From positions 1 to 36,364 of the forward strand of contig DDYF01000045.1 in assembly GCA_002347645.1 (NCBI GenBank): a stretch of DNA of 36,364 bases, written 5' to 3'. Under the pieces are notes generated by a model that was given only the letters and a program-made list of their open reading frames with translations, searched no databases and was not told the origin of the DNA. A program made the translations under genes and the position numbers. Of the stretch, positions 1 to 8,099 are shown piece after piece; position 1 is the first letter of the stretch, and each line of letters starts with the position of its first letter. This DNA comes from Thermoleophilia bacterium UBA2241 (GTDB taxonomy: Bacteria; Actinomycetota; Thermoleophilia; UBA2241).

Positions 1-109
1 GCAACTAAAGACTCAAGACACTAGGGTGCACGCACCAGATTCCGACGGCTTGGCGGCGCGGCGGCGGCGCTGGGCCGCGCCGGCGGTGACGCCAGGGGGG
101 GTGAGGTGG

Positions 110-802
110 ATGCAGCCTGCGAGCGGCGCGCGCCGGGACGCGATCCGGGTGCTCCTCGTCGACGACCACACCATCCTGCGGGCGGGCATCCGCGCGTTGC
201 TGGCAGCCGAAGCGGATATCACCGTCGTCGGCGAGGCGGCCGACGGTCAGGAGGCCGTCGAGAAGGCCGATGCGCTGCGGCCGGACCTCGTGCTCATGGA
301 CGTGGTCATGCCGCGGATGAACGGCCTCGAGGCCACCGGCCTGATCAAGCGACGCGACCCGGCCGTCAAGGTCCTCGTGCTCAGCATGTACGACGACGAC
401 GAGTACGTGCAGCAGGTGATCCAGGCGGGTGCGTCGGGCTACCTGCTCAAAGGGATCGTCGCCGACGACCTGGTCCGCGCCATCCGCGAGGTGCACGCCG
501 GGTCGTCCTTCCTGAACCCGTCCGTCGCCGCCAAGCTGATCGAGGACTACGTGCGTCGGGTGCGTGGGGAAGAGGACGCGCCCGCTCGCGAGCCGCTGAC
601 GGCTCGCGAGCGTGAGGTGCTGACGCTGATCGCCGACGGTAACAGCAACCAGGCGATCGCCGACTCCCTCTGCCTGAGCCGCAAGACGGTGGAGAGCCAC
701 CGCGCCAACATCATGCGCAAGCTCGGTCTGCACGACGTCACCGAGCTCGTCAAGTACGCCCTGCGCACCGGCCTGATCACCCTCGAGCAGCCGCGGACCT
801 GA
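110..802 (+). CDS. NarL/FixJ-family response regulator
   Basis: Two-component response regulator, about 230 aa, cytoplasmic and DNA-binding. The receiver domain (about residues 12-128) has the acidic pair D18/D19, phospho-acceptor D64 in VLMDVVMP, and the conserved lysine K114 in YLLKG. A LuxR-type helix-turn-helix follows near the C-terminus (LTAREREVLTLIADGNSNQA, then SRKTVESHRANIMRKL). The frame is open from 26, but the upstream residues are low-complexity Arg/Ala. ATG 110 was chosen because it follows a G-rich Shine-Dalgarno-like stretch and gives a normal family length; GTG 101 is an alternative. No cognate kinase follows; it may lie upstream of the window. It could regulate the downstream hydrogenase operon, but only position suggests this. 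Confidence 0.9.
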   Translation: MQPASGARRDAIRVLLVDDHTILRAGIRALLAAEADITVVGEAADGQEAVEKADALRPDLVLMDVVMPRMNGLEATGLIKRRDPAVKVLVLSMYDDDEYVQQVIQAGASGYLLKGIVADDLVRAIREVHAGSSFLNPSVAAKLIEDYVRRVRGEEDAPAREPLTAREREVLTLIADGNSNQAIADSLCLSRKTVESHRANIMRKLGLHDVTELVKYALRTGLITLEQPRT

Positions 803-815
803 GGGGGCGCTCAGG
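798..815 (+). terminator. Short hairpin at the stop of the response regulator
   Basis: CCTGAG (798-803) and CTCAGG (810-815) form a 6-bp stem around a G-rich 6-nt loop that includes the TGA stop. There is no U-tract. It is a weak candidate terminator only. Confidence 0.3.
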
Positions 816-1168
816 CTCGAGCGGTCGCTCTCCCAGCGGGCGCGGCCACCTCGACATCCCGTCCTGTAACCGCCGCTCCGCAGTGCCCGGACGCTCCATT
901 CGGGCCCACCCGGCTCGCCGGCGTCATGGCCGCGGTCCAATCAGGCTCCAATCGGGCGCCAAGACCCCCACATCTTGTACAGATGGTTTACGGCGCGAGG
1001 CTCGTCTACGTGATACCTTGTAAGGCGTGGAACCAGAGCCTTGCCCCGGTTCGCGCCGGGTTCGGCAGGCTCGAACGGGTGAGGTCCGCCCGGGTCCTTT
1101 CGCTCCGCACCTTCGCGGGATGCCGGAGCCGCCATGTACGCCGCTCAGTTGACCGACTGGAGAGAGGA
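803..1168. other. Intergenic region upstream of the hdr operon
   Basis: About 366 nt without a convincing gene separates the response regulator from hdrC. It contains a tandem 11-bp direct repeat (936-957) and, further on, a locally less GC-rich stretch around 970-1020. TTTACG (987-992) and GATACC (1012-1017) there could be a poorly spaced -35/-10 pair, with a 19-bp spacer. The hdrC frame stays open back to 926, but its translation has no recognisable domain and lacks a ribosome-binding site, so I treat it as leader. Confidence 0.6.
936..957 (+). promoter_or_regulatory. Tandem 11-bp direct repeat upstream of hdrC
   Basis: TCCAATCAGGC (936-946) is followed directly by TCCAATCGGGC (947-957), with one mismatch. 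An 11-bp period places both copies on the same face of the helix, as with paired activator sites. It lies about 30-50 bp upstream of the weak promoter-like elements. Function is inferred from arrangement only. Confidence 0.4.
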
Positions 1169-1756
1169 ATGACGGAACTCGCGACCACTGCGCAAGCAAG
1201 GGAGCTTCACCGCCGGTTCACCGAGGACGTGATGTCCATGCCCTCCGGCGAGAAGATCAAGATCTGCCAGCAGTGCGGTACCTGCACCGGGTCCTGTCCG
1301 ACGAGTTACCTCATGGACTACGGTCCCCGCGAGGTGATCGCCGCCTTCCGCGCCGGCATGATCGACAAGGTGGTGAAGAGCAACACCATCTGGCTCTGCA
1401 CGTCGTGCTACTCGTGCACCGTGCGCTGCCCGGCCAACATCAAGATCACCGATCTCATGTACGAGCTGAAGCGCCTGGCCATCAAGTACGACCTGCTGCC
1501 CAAGGATTCCAAGAACCCCGCGATGACCAAGTACTTCATCGACAACGTGAGCAAGTACGGGCGCAACCACGAGGTCGGGCTCATGGCGAAGTTCATGCTC
1601 ACCAAGGACTGGGGCATGCCGTTCCGCTTCGCCGGCCTGGGACTCAAGCTGTTCACGGCCGGGAGGCTGCCGCTGGCTCCCAAGCAGATCAGGGGCAAGG
1701 AGGAGATCGCGAAGATGAGCGCCTACCTTGACGCGCAGGAGGCGAAGGCCCAATGA
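1169..1756 (+). CDS. hdrC: Heterodisulfide reductase subunit C (HdrC)
   Basis: Iron-sulfur subunit of about 195 aa that relays electrons between HdrA and HdrB. Two complete [4Fe-4S] motifs are visible: C33-x2-C36-x2-C39-x3-C43P and C77-x2-C80-x2-C83-x3-C87P. No membrane helix is evident, so this is the soluble methanogen-type HdrC rather than a DsrK/HdrD-type fusion. ATG 1169 follows AGAGAGGA and begins where the family's N-terminus normally does; the frame is open further upstream but unsupported. It is the first gene of an operon, and its stop overlaps the hdrB start by 4 nt, implying translational coupling and a fixed stoichiometry. Confidence 0.93.
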   Translation: MTELATTAQARELHRRFTEDVMSMPSGEKIKICQQCGTCTGSCPTSYLMDYGPREVIAAFRAGMIDKVVKSNTIWLCTSCYSCTVRCPANIKITDLMYELKRLAIKYDLLPKDSKNPAMTKYFIDNVSKYGRNHEVGLMAKFMLTKDWGMPFRFAGLGLKLFTAGRLPLAPKQIRGKEEIAKMSAYLDAQEAKAQ

Positions 1757-2628
1757 AGTACCTCTACTACCCCGGCTGCTCGGCCGAGTCGACGGGCAAG
1801 GCCTACGACATCAGCACCAGGACCGTCATGGAGAAGCTGGGCGTCGAGCTCGCCGAGCTCGACGACTGGAACTGCTGCGGCGCGACGAGCTACTTCTCCA
1901 CGCGCGAGATCGACTCGTTCGCGATCGCCGCGCGCAACCTCTCGATCGCCCAGCAGCAGGGTGACGACGACCTGTGCGTCATCTGCAACGCCTGCTACAC
2001 GACGCTCGCCAAGACCAACCGCTATATGGCCGAGAGCGCGCACGTGTACGAGCAGGTCAACGGCGCGCTGAACGCCGTCGGCCGCAGCTACGACGGCACC
2101 AAGCCCGTGCGTCACATCATGGACGTGCTCATCAACGACGTCGGGCTCGAGGCCATCGAGAGCAAGGTCACGCGGCGTCTCACCGGCCTCAAGGTGGCGC
2201 CCTACTACGGCTGCCAGTACTCGCGCCCCATCGGCAGCTTCGACGACACCGAAGACCCGCAGACGATGGACCGCTTCTTCGAGGCCCTCGGGGCGGACGT
2301 GCTCACCGACTTCCCGGCCAAGCTCAAGTGCTGCGGCGGCATGATGATGCTGACCAACGCGGACGTCGCGCTGCGGCTCTGCCACGAGATCCTCAAGTCC
2401 GCCAAGGACATGGGCGCCGACGTGATCGTCGCCGCCTGCCCTCTCTGTGAGATGAACATGGAGGGCTACCAGCCCCGCGTGAACAGCGCGTTCGGCACCG
2501 ACTACAACATCCCGGTCATGTACTTCACCCAGCTCGCCGGCCTGGCACTGGGCGCCGACCCCAAGCAGCTCGGTCTCGGCATGCAGGCGGTCTCCTGCGC
2601 GCCGGTCCTGGCTGCGATCCCGGCGTGA
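1753..2628 (+). CDS. hdrB: Heterodisulfide reductase subunit B (HdrB)
   Basis: 291-aa catalytic subunit with two CCG domains (CX31-39CCX35-36CXXC type). The first has C9, C41-C42-G, C78 and C81; the second has C154, C193-C194-G, C229 and C232. In characterised HdrB these cysteines bind two non-cubane [4Fe-4S] clusters that cleave the disulfide substrate. All key cysteines are present, so the protein should be an active reductase. In methanogens the substrate is CoM-S-S-CoB; nothing in the window indicates coenzyme M or B synthesis, so the bacterial substrate is unknown. ATG 1753 overlaps the hdrC stop (ATGA). Confidence 0.94.
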   Translation: MKYLYYPGCSAESTGKAYDISTRTVMEKLGVELAELDDWNCCGATSYFSTREIDSFAIAARNLSIAQQQGDDDLCVICNACYTTLAKTNRYMAESAHVYEQVNGALNAVGRSYDGTKPVRHIMDVLINDVGLEAIESKVTRRLTGLKVAPYYGCQYSRPIGSFDDTEDPQTMDRFFEALGADVLTDFPAKLKCCGGMMMLTNADVALRLCHEILKSAKDMGADVIVAACPLCEMNMEGYQPRVNSAFGTDYNIPVMYFTQLAGLALGADPKQLGLGMQAVSCAPVLAAIPA

Positions 2629-2648
2629 GCGGCGAGGAGGAGAGGCAA

Positions 2649-4622
2649 ATGGCGGAAGAGAAGATCGGCGTCTACATCTGCCACTGCGGCACCAACATCG
2701 CCGGCAAGGTCGACGTCGAAGAGGTGACGCGCTGGGCGGCCGAGCAGCCGAACGTGGCCGTCGCCCGCGAGTACAAGTACATGTGCTCGGACCCGGGCCA
2801 GGACCTCATCAAGCAAGACATCCAGGAGCACGGCATCACGCGCGCCGTCGTGGCCGCCTGTTCGCCGACGATGCACGAGCCGACCTTCCGCAAGGCGGCC
2901 GGCGACGGCGGGCTCAACCCCTATCTGTTGCAGATGGCCAACATCCGCGAGCACTGTTCGTGGGTCACCATCGACGGTGACGCGGCCACCGAGAAGGCGA
3001 AGCGCATCCTCGGCGCGCAGATCCACCGTCTGCCGCTGAACCTGCCGCTCGAGCCCATCGAGGTGCCCGTCAACCCGAACGTGATGGTGGTCGGTGGCGG
3101 TATCGCCGGCATCGAGGCGGCGCTCAAGCTCGCCGCCACGGGCAAAAAGGTCTACCTCGTCGAGCGCGACCCGTCGATCGGCGGCCACATGGCCATGTTC
3201 GACAAGACGTTCCCGACGCTCGACTGCGCGGCGTGCATCCTGACGCCGAAGATGTCGGCGGCGGGCAAGGAGCCGAACATCGAGATGCTCGCCTACAGCG
3301 AGGTCACGCAGGTCGACGGCTACGTCGGCAACTTCAAGGTCAAGGTGACGAAGAAGGCGCGCTACGTCGACATCGACAAGTGCACGGGCTGCGCGCTCTG
3401 CACCGAGGCGTGCGTGGTGCGCAAGGTCCCGAACGAGTTCGACCAGGGGCTCAGCAAGCGCGCCGCTGCCTACATCCCGTTCCCGCAGGCAGTACCCCTC
3501 AAGGCCACGCTCGACCCCACGCGCTGTCTCACCTTGACGGGCAAGAAGTGCAAGCAGCCCTGTGTCGCCGCCTGCGGCCCCGCGGCCATCGACTTCGACC
3601 AGAAGGACGAGGAGATCGAGCTCGAGGTCGGCGCGATCATCATGGCCACCGGCTTCCAGCTCTGGGACCCGACGCCCGAGACGCGCTACAGCTACGGCAA
3701 GCTCGACAACGTCATCTCGAGCCTGGAGTTCGAGCGCATCTCCAACGCCTCGGGCCCGACCGGCGGCCACATCGTCTGCAAGAACGGCGAGCCGCCGAAG
3801 TCGGTCGCCATCCTGCACTGCGTCGGCAGCCGCGACGAGAACTATCAGGAGTTCTGCTCGCGCGTCTGCTGCATGTACTCGCTCAAGTTCGCCCACCTCA
3901 TCAAGGAGCACCTGCCCGAGACCGAGGTGTACGAGTGCTACATCGACATGCGCACCTACGGCAAGGGCTACGAGGAGTTCTACAAGCGCCTCATGGACGA
4001 GGGCGTCCACTTCATCCGCGGTCGCGCCGCGGAGGTGAGCGATGTCGGTCTCACGCCCAACGAAGAGGGGCACCTGGTCGTGAAGGTCGAAGACACGCTG
4101 CTCGGCGTCACGCGGCGGCTGCCCGTCGACATGGTGGTCCTCTCGTCCGGGCTGGCGCCTCGTGCCGACGCCAAGTCGACGGCGCAGATCTTCGGCTTCG
4201 GCTGCAGCGCCAACGGGTTCTACCTCGAACGGCACCCCAAGCTGGAGCCCGTCAGCACGGTCACCGACGGCATCTTCATCGCCGGGTGCTGCCAGTACCC
4301 CAAGGACATCCCCGACACGGTGGCCCAGGCTGGCGCCGCCGCGGCCGGCGCCCTGGCGCTCGTCGACAACGCCACGGTCAAGGTCGAGCCGACCATCTCG
4401 TACATCGACCCCGAGAAGTGCTCGGGCTGCCACATCTGCGTGGGCCTCTGCCCGCACGCCGCGATCCAGTACAACGAGGAGAAGGGCGTGGCCGAGGTCA
4501 TCGAGGCTGCCTGCAAGGGCTGCGGCGTGTGTGTCGCCGCCTGCGGTTCGGGCGTGCCCCAGCAGCGCGGCTACCTCGACGAACAGATCTTCGCCGAGAT
4601 CGAAGGAGCCCTGGCCCTCTAG
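2649..4622 (+). CDS. hdrA: Heterodisulfide reductase subunit A (HdrA), flavin-bifurcating
   Basis: 657-aa FAD and iron-sulfur protein expected to bifurcate electrons between ferredoxin and HdrB. An N-terminal domain with CHCG (C11, C13) is followed by the FAD-binding VVGGGIAGIEAA near residue 147, the LDCAACILTPKM segment near 191, and an internal cluster motif CTGCALCTEAC (245-255). At the C-terminus are two ferredoxin motifs, CSGCHICVGLCP (about 591) and CKGCGVCVAACG (about 622). Length matches methanogen HdrA, with no fused extra domains. ATG 2649 has a strong GGAGG about 8-10 nt upstream; GTG 2625, overlapping the hdrB stop, is less likely. Cysteine, not selenocysteine, is used throughout. 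Confidence 0.95.
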   Translation: MAEEKIGVYICHCGTNIAGKVDVEEVTRWAAEQPNVAVAREYKYMCSDPGQDLIKQDIQEHGITRAVVAACSPTMHEPTFRKAAGDGGLNPYLLQMANIREHCSWVTIDGDAATEKAKRILGAQIHRLPLNLPLEPIEVPVNPNVMVVGGGIAGIEAALKLAATGKKVYLVERDPSIGGHMAMFDKTFPTLDCAACILTPKMSAAGKEPNIEMLAYSEVTQVDGYVGNFKVKVTKKARYVDIDKCTGCALCTEACVVRKVPNEFDQGLSKRAAAYIPFPQAVPLKATLDPTRCLTLTGKKCKQPCVAACGPAAIDFDQKDEEIELEVGAIIMATGFQLWDPTPETRYSYGKLDNVISSLEFERISNASGPTGGHIVCKNGEPPKSVAILHCVGSRDENYQEFCSRVCCMYSLKFAHLIKEHLPETEVYECYIDMRTYGKGYEEFYKRLMDEGVHFIRGRAAEVSDVGLTPNEEGHLVVKVEDTLLGVTRRLPVDMVVLSSGLAPRADAKSTAQIFGFGCSANGFYLERHPKLEPVSTVTDGIFIAGCCQYPKDIPDTVAQAGAAAAGALALVDNATVKVEPTISYIDPEKCSGCHICVGLCPHAAIQYNEEKGVAEVIEAACKGCGVCVAACGSGVPQQRGYLDEQIFAEIEGALAL

Positions 4623-4649
4623 CGGCCGGCGACGGAGAAGGAGACCAGA

Positions 4650-5132
4650 GTGAGTGACCAGTTCGAACCACGGCTGATCGGCTTCCTCTGCCGCTGGTGC
4701 AGCTACAACGGCGCCGATCTCGCCGGCACGTCGCGGATGAAGTATCCGCCGAACCTCGTGCCGATCAAGACCAACTGCTCGGGTCGCGTCGACCCGACGC
4801 ACATCTTCAAGGCCTTCGCCGAGGGTGCCGACGGCGTCCTCATCGCCGGGTGCCACCCGGGCGACTGCCACTACATCAACGGCAACTACCGCACGGCGGG
4901 CCGCTTCCCGCTCATGAAGAAGATGCTCGAGCAGCTCGGCCTTGAGCCGGGGCGTGTGCGCCTCGAGTGGGTCTCGGCGGCCGAGGGCGACAAGTTCGCC
5001 CGCGTCGTGACCGAATTCACCGAGGAGATCCGCGCCCTCGGTCCGCTCGGCTGGAGGACCCAGACCGACGTCGACCCGGCCCAGGCCGGATCCGCGGCGT
5101 CAGATCGCGTCGAGGAGGCGGTGCCGGCATGA
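4650..5132 (+). CDS. mvhD: F420-non-reducing hydrogenase [2Fe-2S] subunit MvhD
   Basis: 160-aa adaptor that in methanogens passes electrons from the MvhAG hydrogenase to HdrA. Conserved cysteines are C14-x2-C17 (FLCRWCSYNGAD), C43 in TNCSGR, and C68/C73 in IAGCHPGDCHY, the normal MvhD pattern for its [2Fe-2S] cluster. It starts at GTG 4650 after GGAGAAGGAGA. Its position between hdrA and mvhG and its 4-nt overlap with mvhG support a physical Hdr-Mvh bridge. A stand-alone gene, rather than an HdrA fusion, matches the classical methanogen arrangement. Confidence 0.94.
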   Translation: MSDQFEPRLIGFLCRWCSYNGADLAGTSRMKYPPNLVPIKTNCSGRVDPTHIFKAFAEGADGVLIAGCHPGDCHYINGNYRTAGRFPLMKKMLEQLGLEPGRVRLEWVSAAEGDKFARVVTEFTEEIRALGPLGWRTQTDVDPAQAGSAASDRVEEAVPA

Positions 5133-6103
5133 GTGACAAGTTCAAGTTCGCCATGTACTGGGCCGGCAGCTGCGGCGGTTGCGAGATCGCCGTCCTCGAG
5201 ATCAAAGACAAGATCCTCGAGGTCGACGCGAACTACGACGTCGTCTTCTGGCCCGTCGCCGCCGACTTCAAGTACAAGGACGTCGAGGGGTACGACGACG
5301 GCTTCATCGACGTCTGCCTCTTCAACGGTTGCATCCGCAACAGCGAGAACGAGTACGTCGCCAACCTGTTGCGCAAGAAGTCGAAGGTGCTCGTCGCCTT
5401 CGGTGCCTGCGCCACGATGGGCGGCATCCCGGGCCTCGCCAACGAGGCGACCGCGCAGCAGCTCAAGGACCTCGTGTACCGCGACAACCCGTCGGTCGAC
5501 AACCCCGAGGGCATCTACCCGCAGGAGAAGTACGAGGTCCCCGAGGGCGAGCTCGAGCTGCCGCACCTGTACGACACCGTCAAGACGCTCGACCAGTGCG
5601 TCGACGTGGACTACTACGTTCCCGGCTGCCCGCCCGAGGCGCACCAGATCGGCGCGGTGCTCGACGCCGTGACCGCCGCGCTCAAGGGCGAAGCTGAACT
5701 GCCGCCCAAGGGCGCGGTCGTTGGCGCCGCCCCCAAGACCTGCTGCGACGAGTGCAAGCGGGTCAAGGAAGAGAAGAAGATCTCCGGCTTCCGTCGTATG
5801 TGGGAGTTCTTCCCCGACCCCGAGAAGTGCCTGCTCGAGCAGGGCGTCATGTGCATGGGCCCGGCGACCCGGGCGGGCTGCGGCGCGCGCTGCACGAACG
5901 TCGGCATGGCGTGCCGCGGCTGCTACGGGCCGCCGGACGGCGTCGTCGACCAGGGCGCCAAGATGCTCAGCACGCTTGCCTCGATCGTCGACGCACCGAC
6001 GCCGGAGGAGATCGCCGAGATCGCCGGCACCCTGCCCGACCCGGTCGGCACCTTCTACCGGTTCGGGCTCGCCAGCTCCCTGTTGAGGAGGGCCAAGGTC
6101 TGA
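5129..6103 (+). CDS. mvhG: F420-non-reducing hydrogenase small subunit MvhG
   Basis: 324-aa small subunit of a group 3c [NiFe]-hydrogenase. The N-terminal WAGSCGGCE (C15, C18), FGACATMGG (C94) and PGCPPE (C167) provide the proximal cluster ligands. A C-terminal cysteine-rich part (TCCDECKR, EKCLLEQGVMC, AGCGARCTN, CRGCYGP) should hold the medial and distal clusters. There is no Tat signal, consistent with a cytoplasmic group 3 enzyme. ATG 5129 overlaps the mvhD stop (ATGA). The frame is open upstream of this start only as a shadow inside mvhD. Confidence 0.94.
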   Translation: MSDKFKFAMYWAGSCGGCEIAVLEIKDKILEVDANYDVVFWPVAADFKYKDVEGYDDGFIDVCLFNGCIRNSENEYVANLLRKKSKVLVAFGACATMGGIPGLANEATAQQLKDLVYRDNPSVDNPEGIYPQEKYEVPEGELELPHLYDTVKTLDQCVDVDYYVPGCPPEAHQIGAVLDAVTAALKGEAELPPKGAVVGAAPKTCCDECKRVKEEKKISGFRRMWEFFPDPEKCLLEQGVMCMGPATRAGCGARCTNVGMACRGCYGPPDGVVDQGAKMLSTLASIVDAPTPEEIAEIAGTLPDPVGTFYRFGLASSLLRRAKV

Positions 6104-7572
6104 TGAAGAAGATATCCGTCGATCCCATCACCCGCCTCGAAGGGCACGGCAAGATCGAGATCTTCGTGAACGACGCCGGCGAGGTGGCGAACGTCTACTT
6201 CCAGATCCCCGAGCTGCGCGGCTTCGAGCGCTTCTGCGTCGGTCGGCCGGTCGAGGAGCTGGCGCGCATCACGACGCGCATCTGCGGCGTCTGTCCGGAG
6301 GCACACCATATGGCCGCCGGCAAGGCCATCGACGCCGTCTTCGGCGTCGAGCCGACGCCGGCCGGTGCGCGCCTTCGTGAGCTGCTCTACAACGCGTTCT
6401 TCGTGACCGACCACACGACGCACTTCTACATTCTCGCCGGCCCCGACTTCATCATGGGCCCCCAGTCCGACCCCGCGACGCGTAACATCCTCGGCATCGT
6501 GCACAAGGTCGGTCTCGAGACCGCCGGCGCGCTCATCAACCTGCGTGCCGAGGCGGCCGAGCTTATCAGCATCATCGGCGGCAAGCAGATCCACCCGGTC
6601 TGCAACCTCCCCGGCGGCGTGAGTCAAGCGGTCACCAAAGAGCAGCAGGAGCGCATGATCCAGATCACGACGGGCTTCGTCGAGTTCGCCAAGTTCAGCC
6701 TGCAGCTCTTCAACGACATCGTGCTCGGCAACAACGACTACGTCGACCTCATCAAGAGCGATGCCTTCACGCACCAGACGTACTCCATGGGCATGGTCGA
6801 CGAGAACAACAAGGTCAACTTCTACGACGGCAAGATCAGGGTCACCGGCCCCGACGGCGCCGAACTCGTCAAGTTCGACGGTAAGGACTACCTCGCCGAG
6901 TTGGCCGAGCACGTCGAGCCCTACAGTTACCTCGTCTACCCGTACCTCAAGAGGGTCGGCTGGAAGGGCTTCGTCGACGGCAAAGACTCGGGCGTGTACC
7001 GCGCCTCGCCGCTCAGCCGTCTCAACGCCGCCGACGGCATGGCGACACCGCAGGCGCAGGAGGAGTACGAACGCTACTTCTCGACGCTGGGTGGCAAGCC
7101 CGTCCACGCGACGCTGGCCACCCACTGGGCGCGTCTCGTCGAGGTCCTGTATGCGGCTGAGCGCGCTCACGAGCTGGCCAGTCACCCCGACCTGACCGAT
7201 CCGAACGTGCGCGTCATCCCGACCGGGATCGTGGGCGAGGGCATCGGCGTGGTCGAGGCGCCGCGCGGCACGCTCTACCATCACTACAAGACCGACGAGA
7301 AGGGCATGGTCACCAACGTCAACCTCATCGTCGGCACGACCAACAACAACGCCGCGATCTCCATGTCGCTCAAGAAGGCGGCCGAAGGGCTGATCAAGGG
7401 TGGCACCGAGATCAGCGAAGGCACGCTCAACATGATCGAGATGGCCTTCCGTGCCTACGACCCCTGCTTCGGCTGCGCCACGCACACGCTGCCCGGCGAC
7501 ATGCCGCTCCAGGTCGTGACGCGCAGCGAGGCGACGGGCGAGGTCATCGCCAGCGTCAAGAGGAACATGTGA
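6103..7572 (+). CDS. mvhA: F420-non-reducing hydrogenase large subunit MvhA (group 3c [NiFe])
   Basis: 489-aa catalytic subunit that carries the NiFe(CN)2CO site and oxidises H2. The N-terminal L1 motif is RICGVCPEAHH (C61, C64) and the C-terminal L2 motif is DPCFGCATH (C455, C458, H461), so all four nickel ligands are cysteine; this is not a [NiFeSe] enzyme. After H461 there is a 28-residue tail (TLPGDMPLQ and onward), expected to be removed by the maturation protease encoded next. ATG 6103 shares one base with the mvhG stop (TGATG), giving tight coupling. Group 3c is assigned from the linked mvhD and hdr genes. Confidence 0.95.
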   Translation: MKKISVDPITRLEGHGKIEIFVNDAGEVANVYFQIPELRGFERFCVGRPVEELARITTRICGVCPEAHHMAAGKAIDAVFGVEPTPAGARLRELLYNAFFVTDHTTHFYILAGPDFIMGPQSDPATRNILGIVHKVGLETAGALINLRAEAAELISIIGGKQIHPVCNLPGGVSQAVTKEQQERMIQITTGFVEFAKFSLQLFNDIVLGNNDYVDLIKSDAFTHQTYSMGMVDENNKVNFYDGKIRVTGPDGAELVKFDGKDYLAELAEHVEPYSYLVYPYLKRVGWKGFVDGKDSGVYRASPLSRLNAADGMATPQAQEEYERYFSTLGGKPVHATLATHWARLVEVLYAAERAHELASHPDLTDPNVRVIPTGIVGEGIGVVEAPRGTLYHHYKTDEKGMVTNVNLIVGTTNNNAAISMSLKKAAEGLIKGGTEISEGTLNMIEMAFRAYDPCFGCATHTLPGDMPLQVVTRSEATGEVIASVKRNM

Positions 7573-7573
7573 G

Positions 7574-8032
7574 GTGAGCTCCACCCTCGTCCTCGGCATG
7601 GGGAACCCGATCCTGTCGGACGACGGCGTCGGGCTGTACGTCGCCGAGCGGCTGCAGGCGGGCCCCATGCCGGACGGGGTGGAGATCCAGACCAGCGAGG
7701 TCGCCGGGCTGCGCCTGCTCGAGCTGCTGAAGGGCTACGACAAGGTCGTGATCGTCGACGCCTTGCGCAGCGGGCGCGAACCCGGCGAGATCGTGCGCTA
7801 CGACGCCGCCGAGTTCAAGGGCGGCCATCGCTACGGGTCGGCGCACTCCATCGGCCTGCACACTGCCCTGGAGCTCGGCCGCCGGCTCGGGATGCCCATG
7901 CCTGACGACGTGACCGTGTTCGCCGTCGAAGCGGAGGACGTCGAGACGTTCGGCGAGGAGTTCTCGTGCCCAGTGGCCGCCGCCGCCGAGAAGGTCATCG
8001 ATCTGGTGCGCGCCGAGGTGGGCGCGGGGTGA
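7574..8032 (+). CDS. [NiFe]-hydrogenase maturation endopeptidase
   Basis: 152-aa protease of the HycI/HybD/FrhD family, which trims the large-subunit C-terminus after nickel insertion. Visible features are LGMGNPILSDDGVG (acidic ligands D16/D17), VIVDALRSG (D62) and a histidine in SAHSIGLH (H91), matching the three metal ligands of the family. GTG 7574 lies one base after the mvhA stop, so it is very likely dedicated to MvhA. Its last codons and stop lie inside a perfect 23-bp inverted repeat, which may limit read-through into the following maturation genes. Confidence 0.9.
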   Translation: MSSTLVLGMGNPILSDDGVGLYVAERLQAGPMPDGVEIQTSEVAGLRLLELLKGYDKVVIVDALRSGREPGEIVRYDAAEFKGGHRYGSAHSIGLHTALELGRRLGMPMPDDVTVFAVEAEDVETFGEEFSCPVAAAAEKVIDLVRAEVGAG

Positions 8033-8069
8033 GCCGCGGCCCGTGGGGGCCGCGGCTCACCCCGCGCCC
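8020..8069 (+). terminator. Perfect 23-bp hairpin spanning the protease stop codon
   Basis: Positions 8020-8042 are the exact reverse complement of 8047-8069, with a 4-nt loop (GTGG). The arms are almost entirely G/C and include the TGA stop (8030-8032). There is no U-tract, so it is not a textbook intrinsic terminator. It could pause polymerase, protect the hdr-mvh mRNA 3' end, or reduce expression of the downstream genes. Confidence 0.65.
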
Positions 8070-8099
8070 GGCGGCGCGCCCGCGCCGACCGAGGTCGTC

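Noticed and set aside
2502..4871. 789-aa open frame antisense to hdrA and mvhD
   Set aside because: It is the GC-rich mirror of the real genes, with Val/Leu/Arg/Asp/His-biased composition and no recognisable domain; every Fe-S motif lies on the plus strand.
7455..7485. Selenocysteine in the hydrogenase large subunit or in HdrA
   Set aside because: The L2 motif DPCFGCATH and all HdrA clusters use cysteine codons; no in-frame TGA occurs in these genes.
6055..7668. 537-aa minus-strand frame over mvhA
   Set aside because: Same codon-mirror artefact; mvhA motifs on the plus strand are decisive.
8043..8099. Upstream GTG 8043 as start of the glycosyltransferase-fold protein
   Set aside because: It lies in the loop and arm of the 23-bp hairpin and would add only low-complexity Pro/Ala residues.
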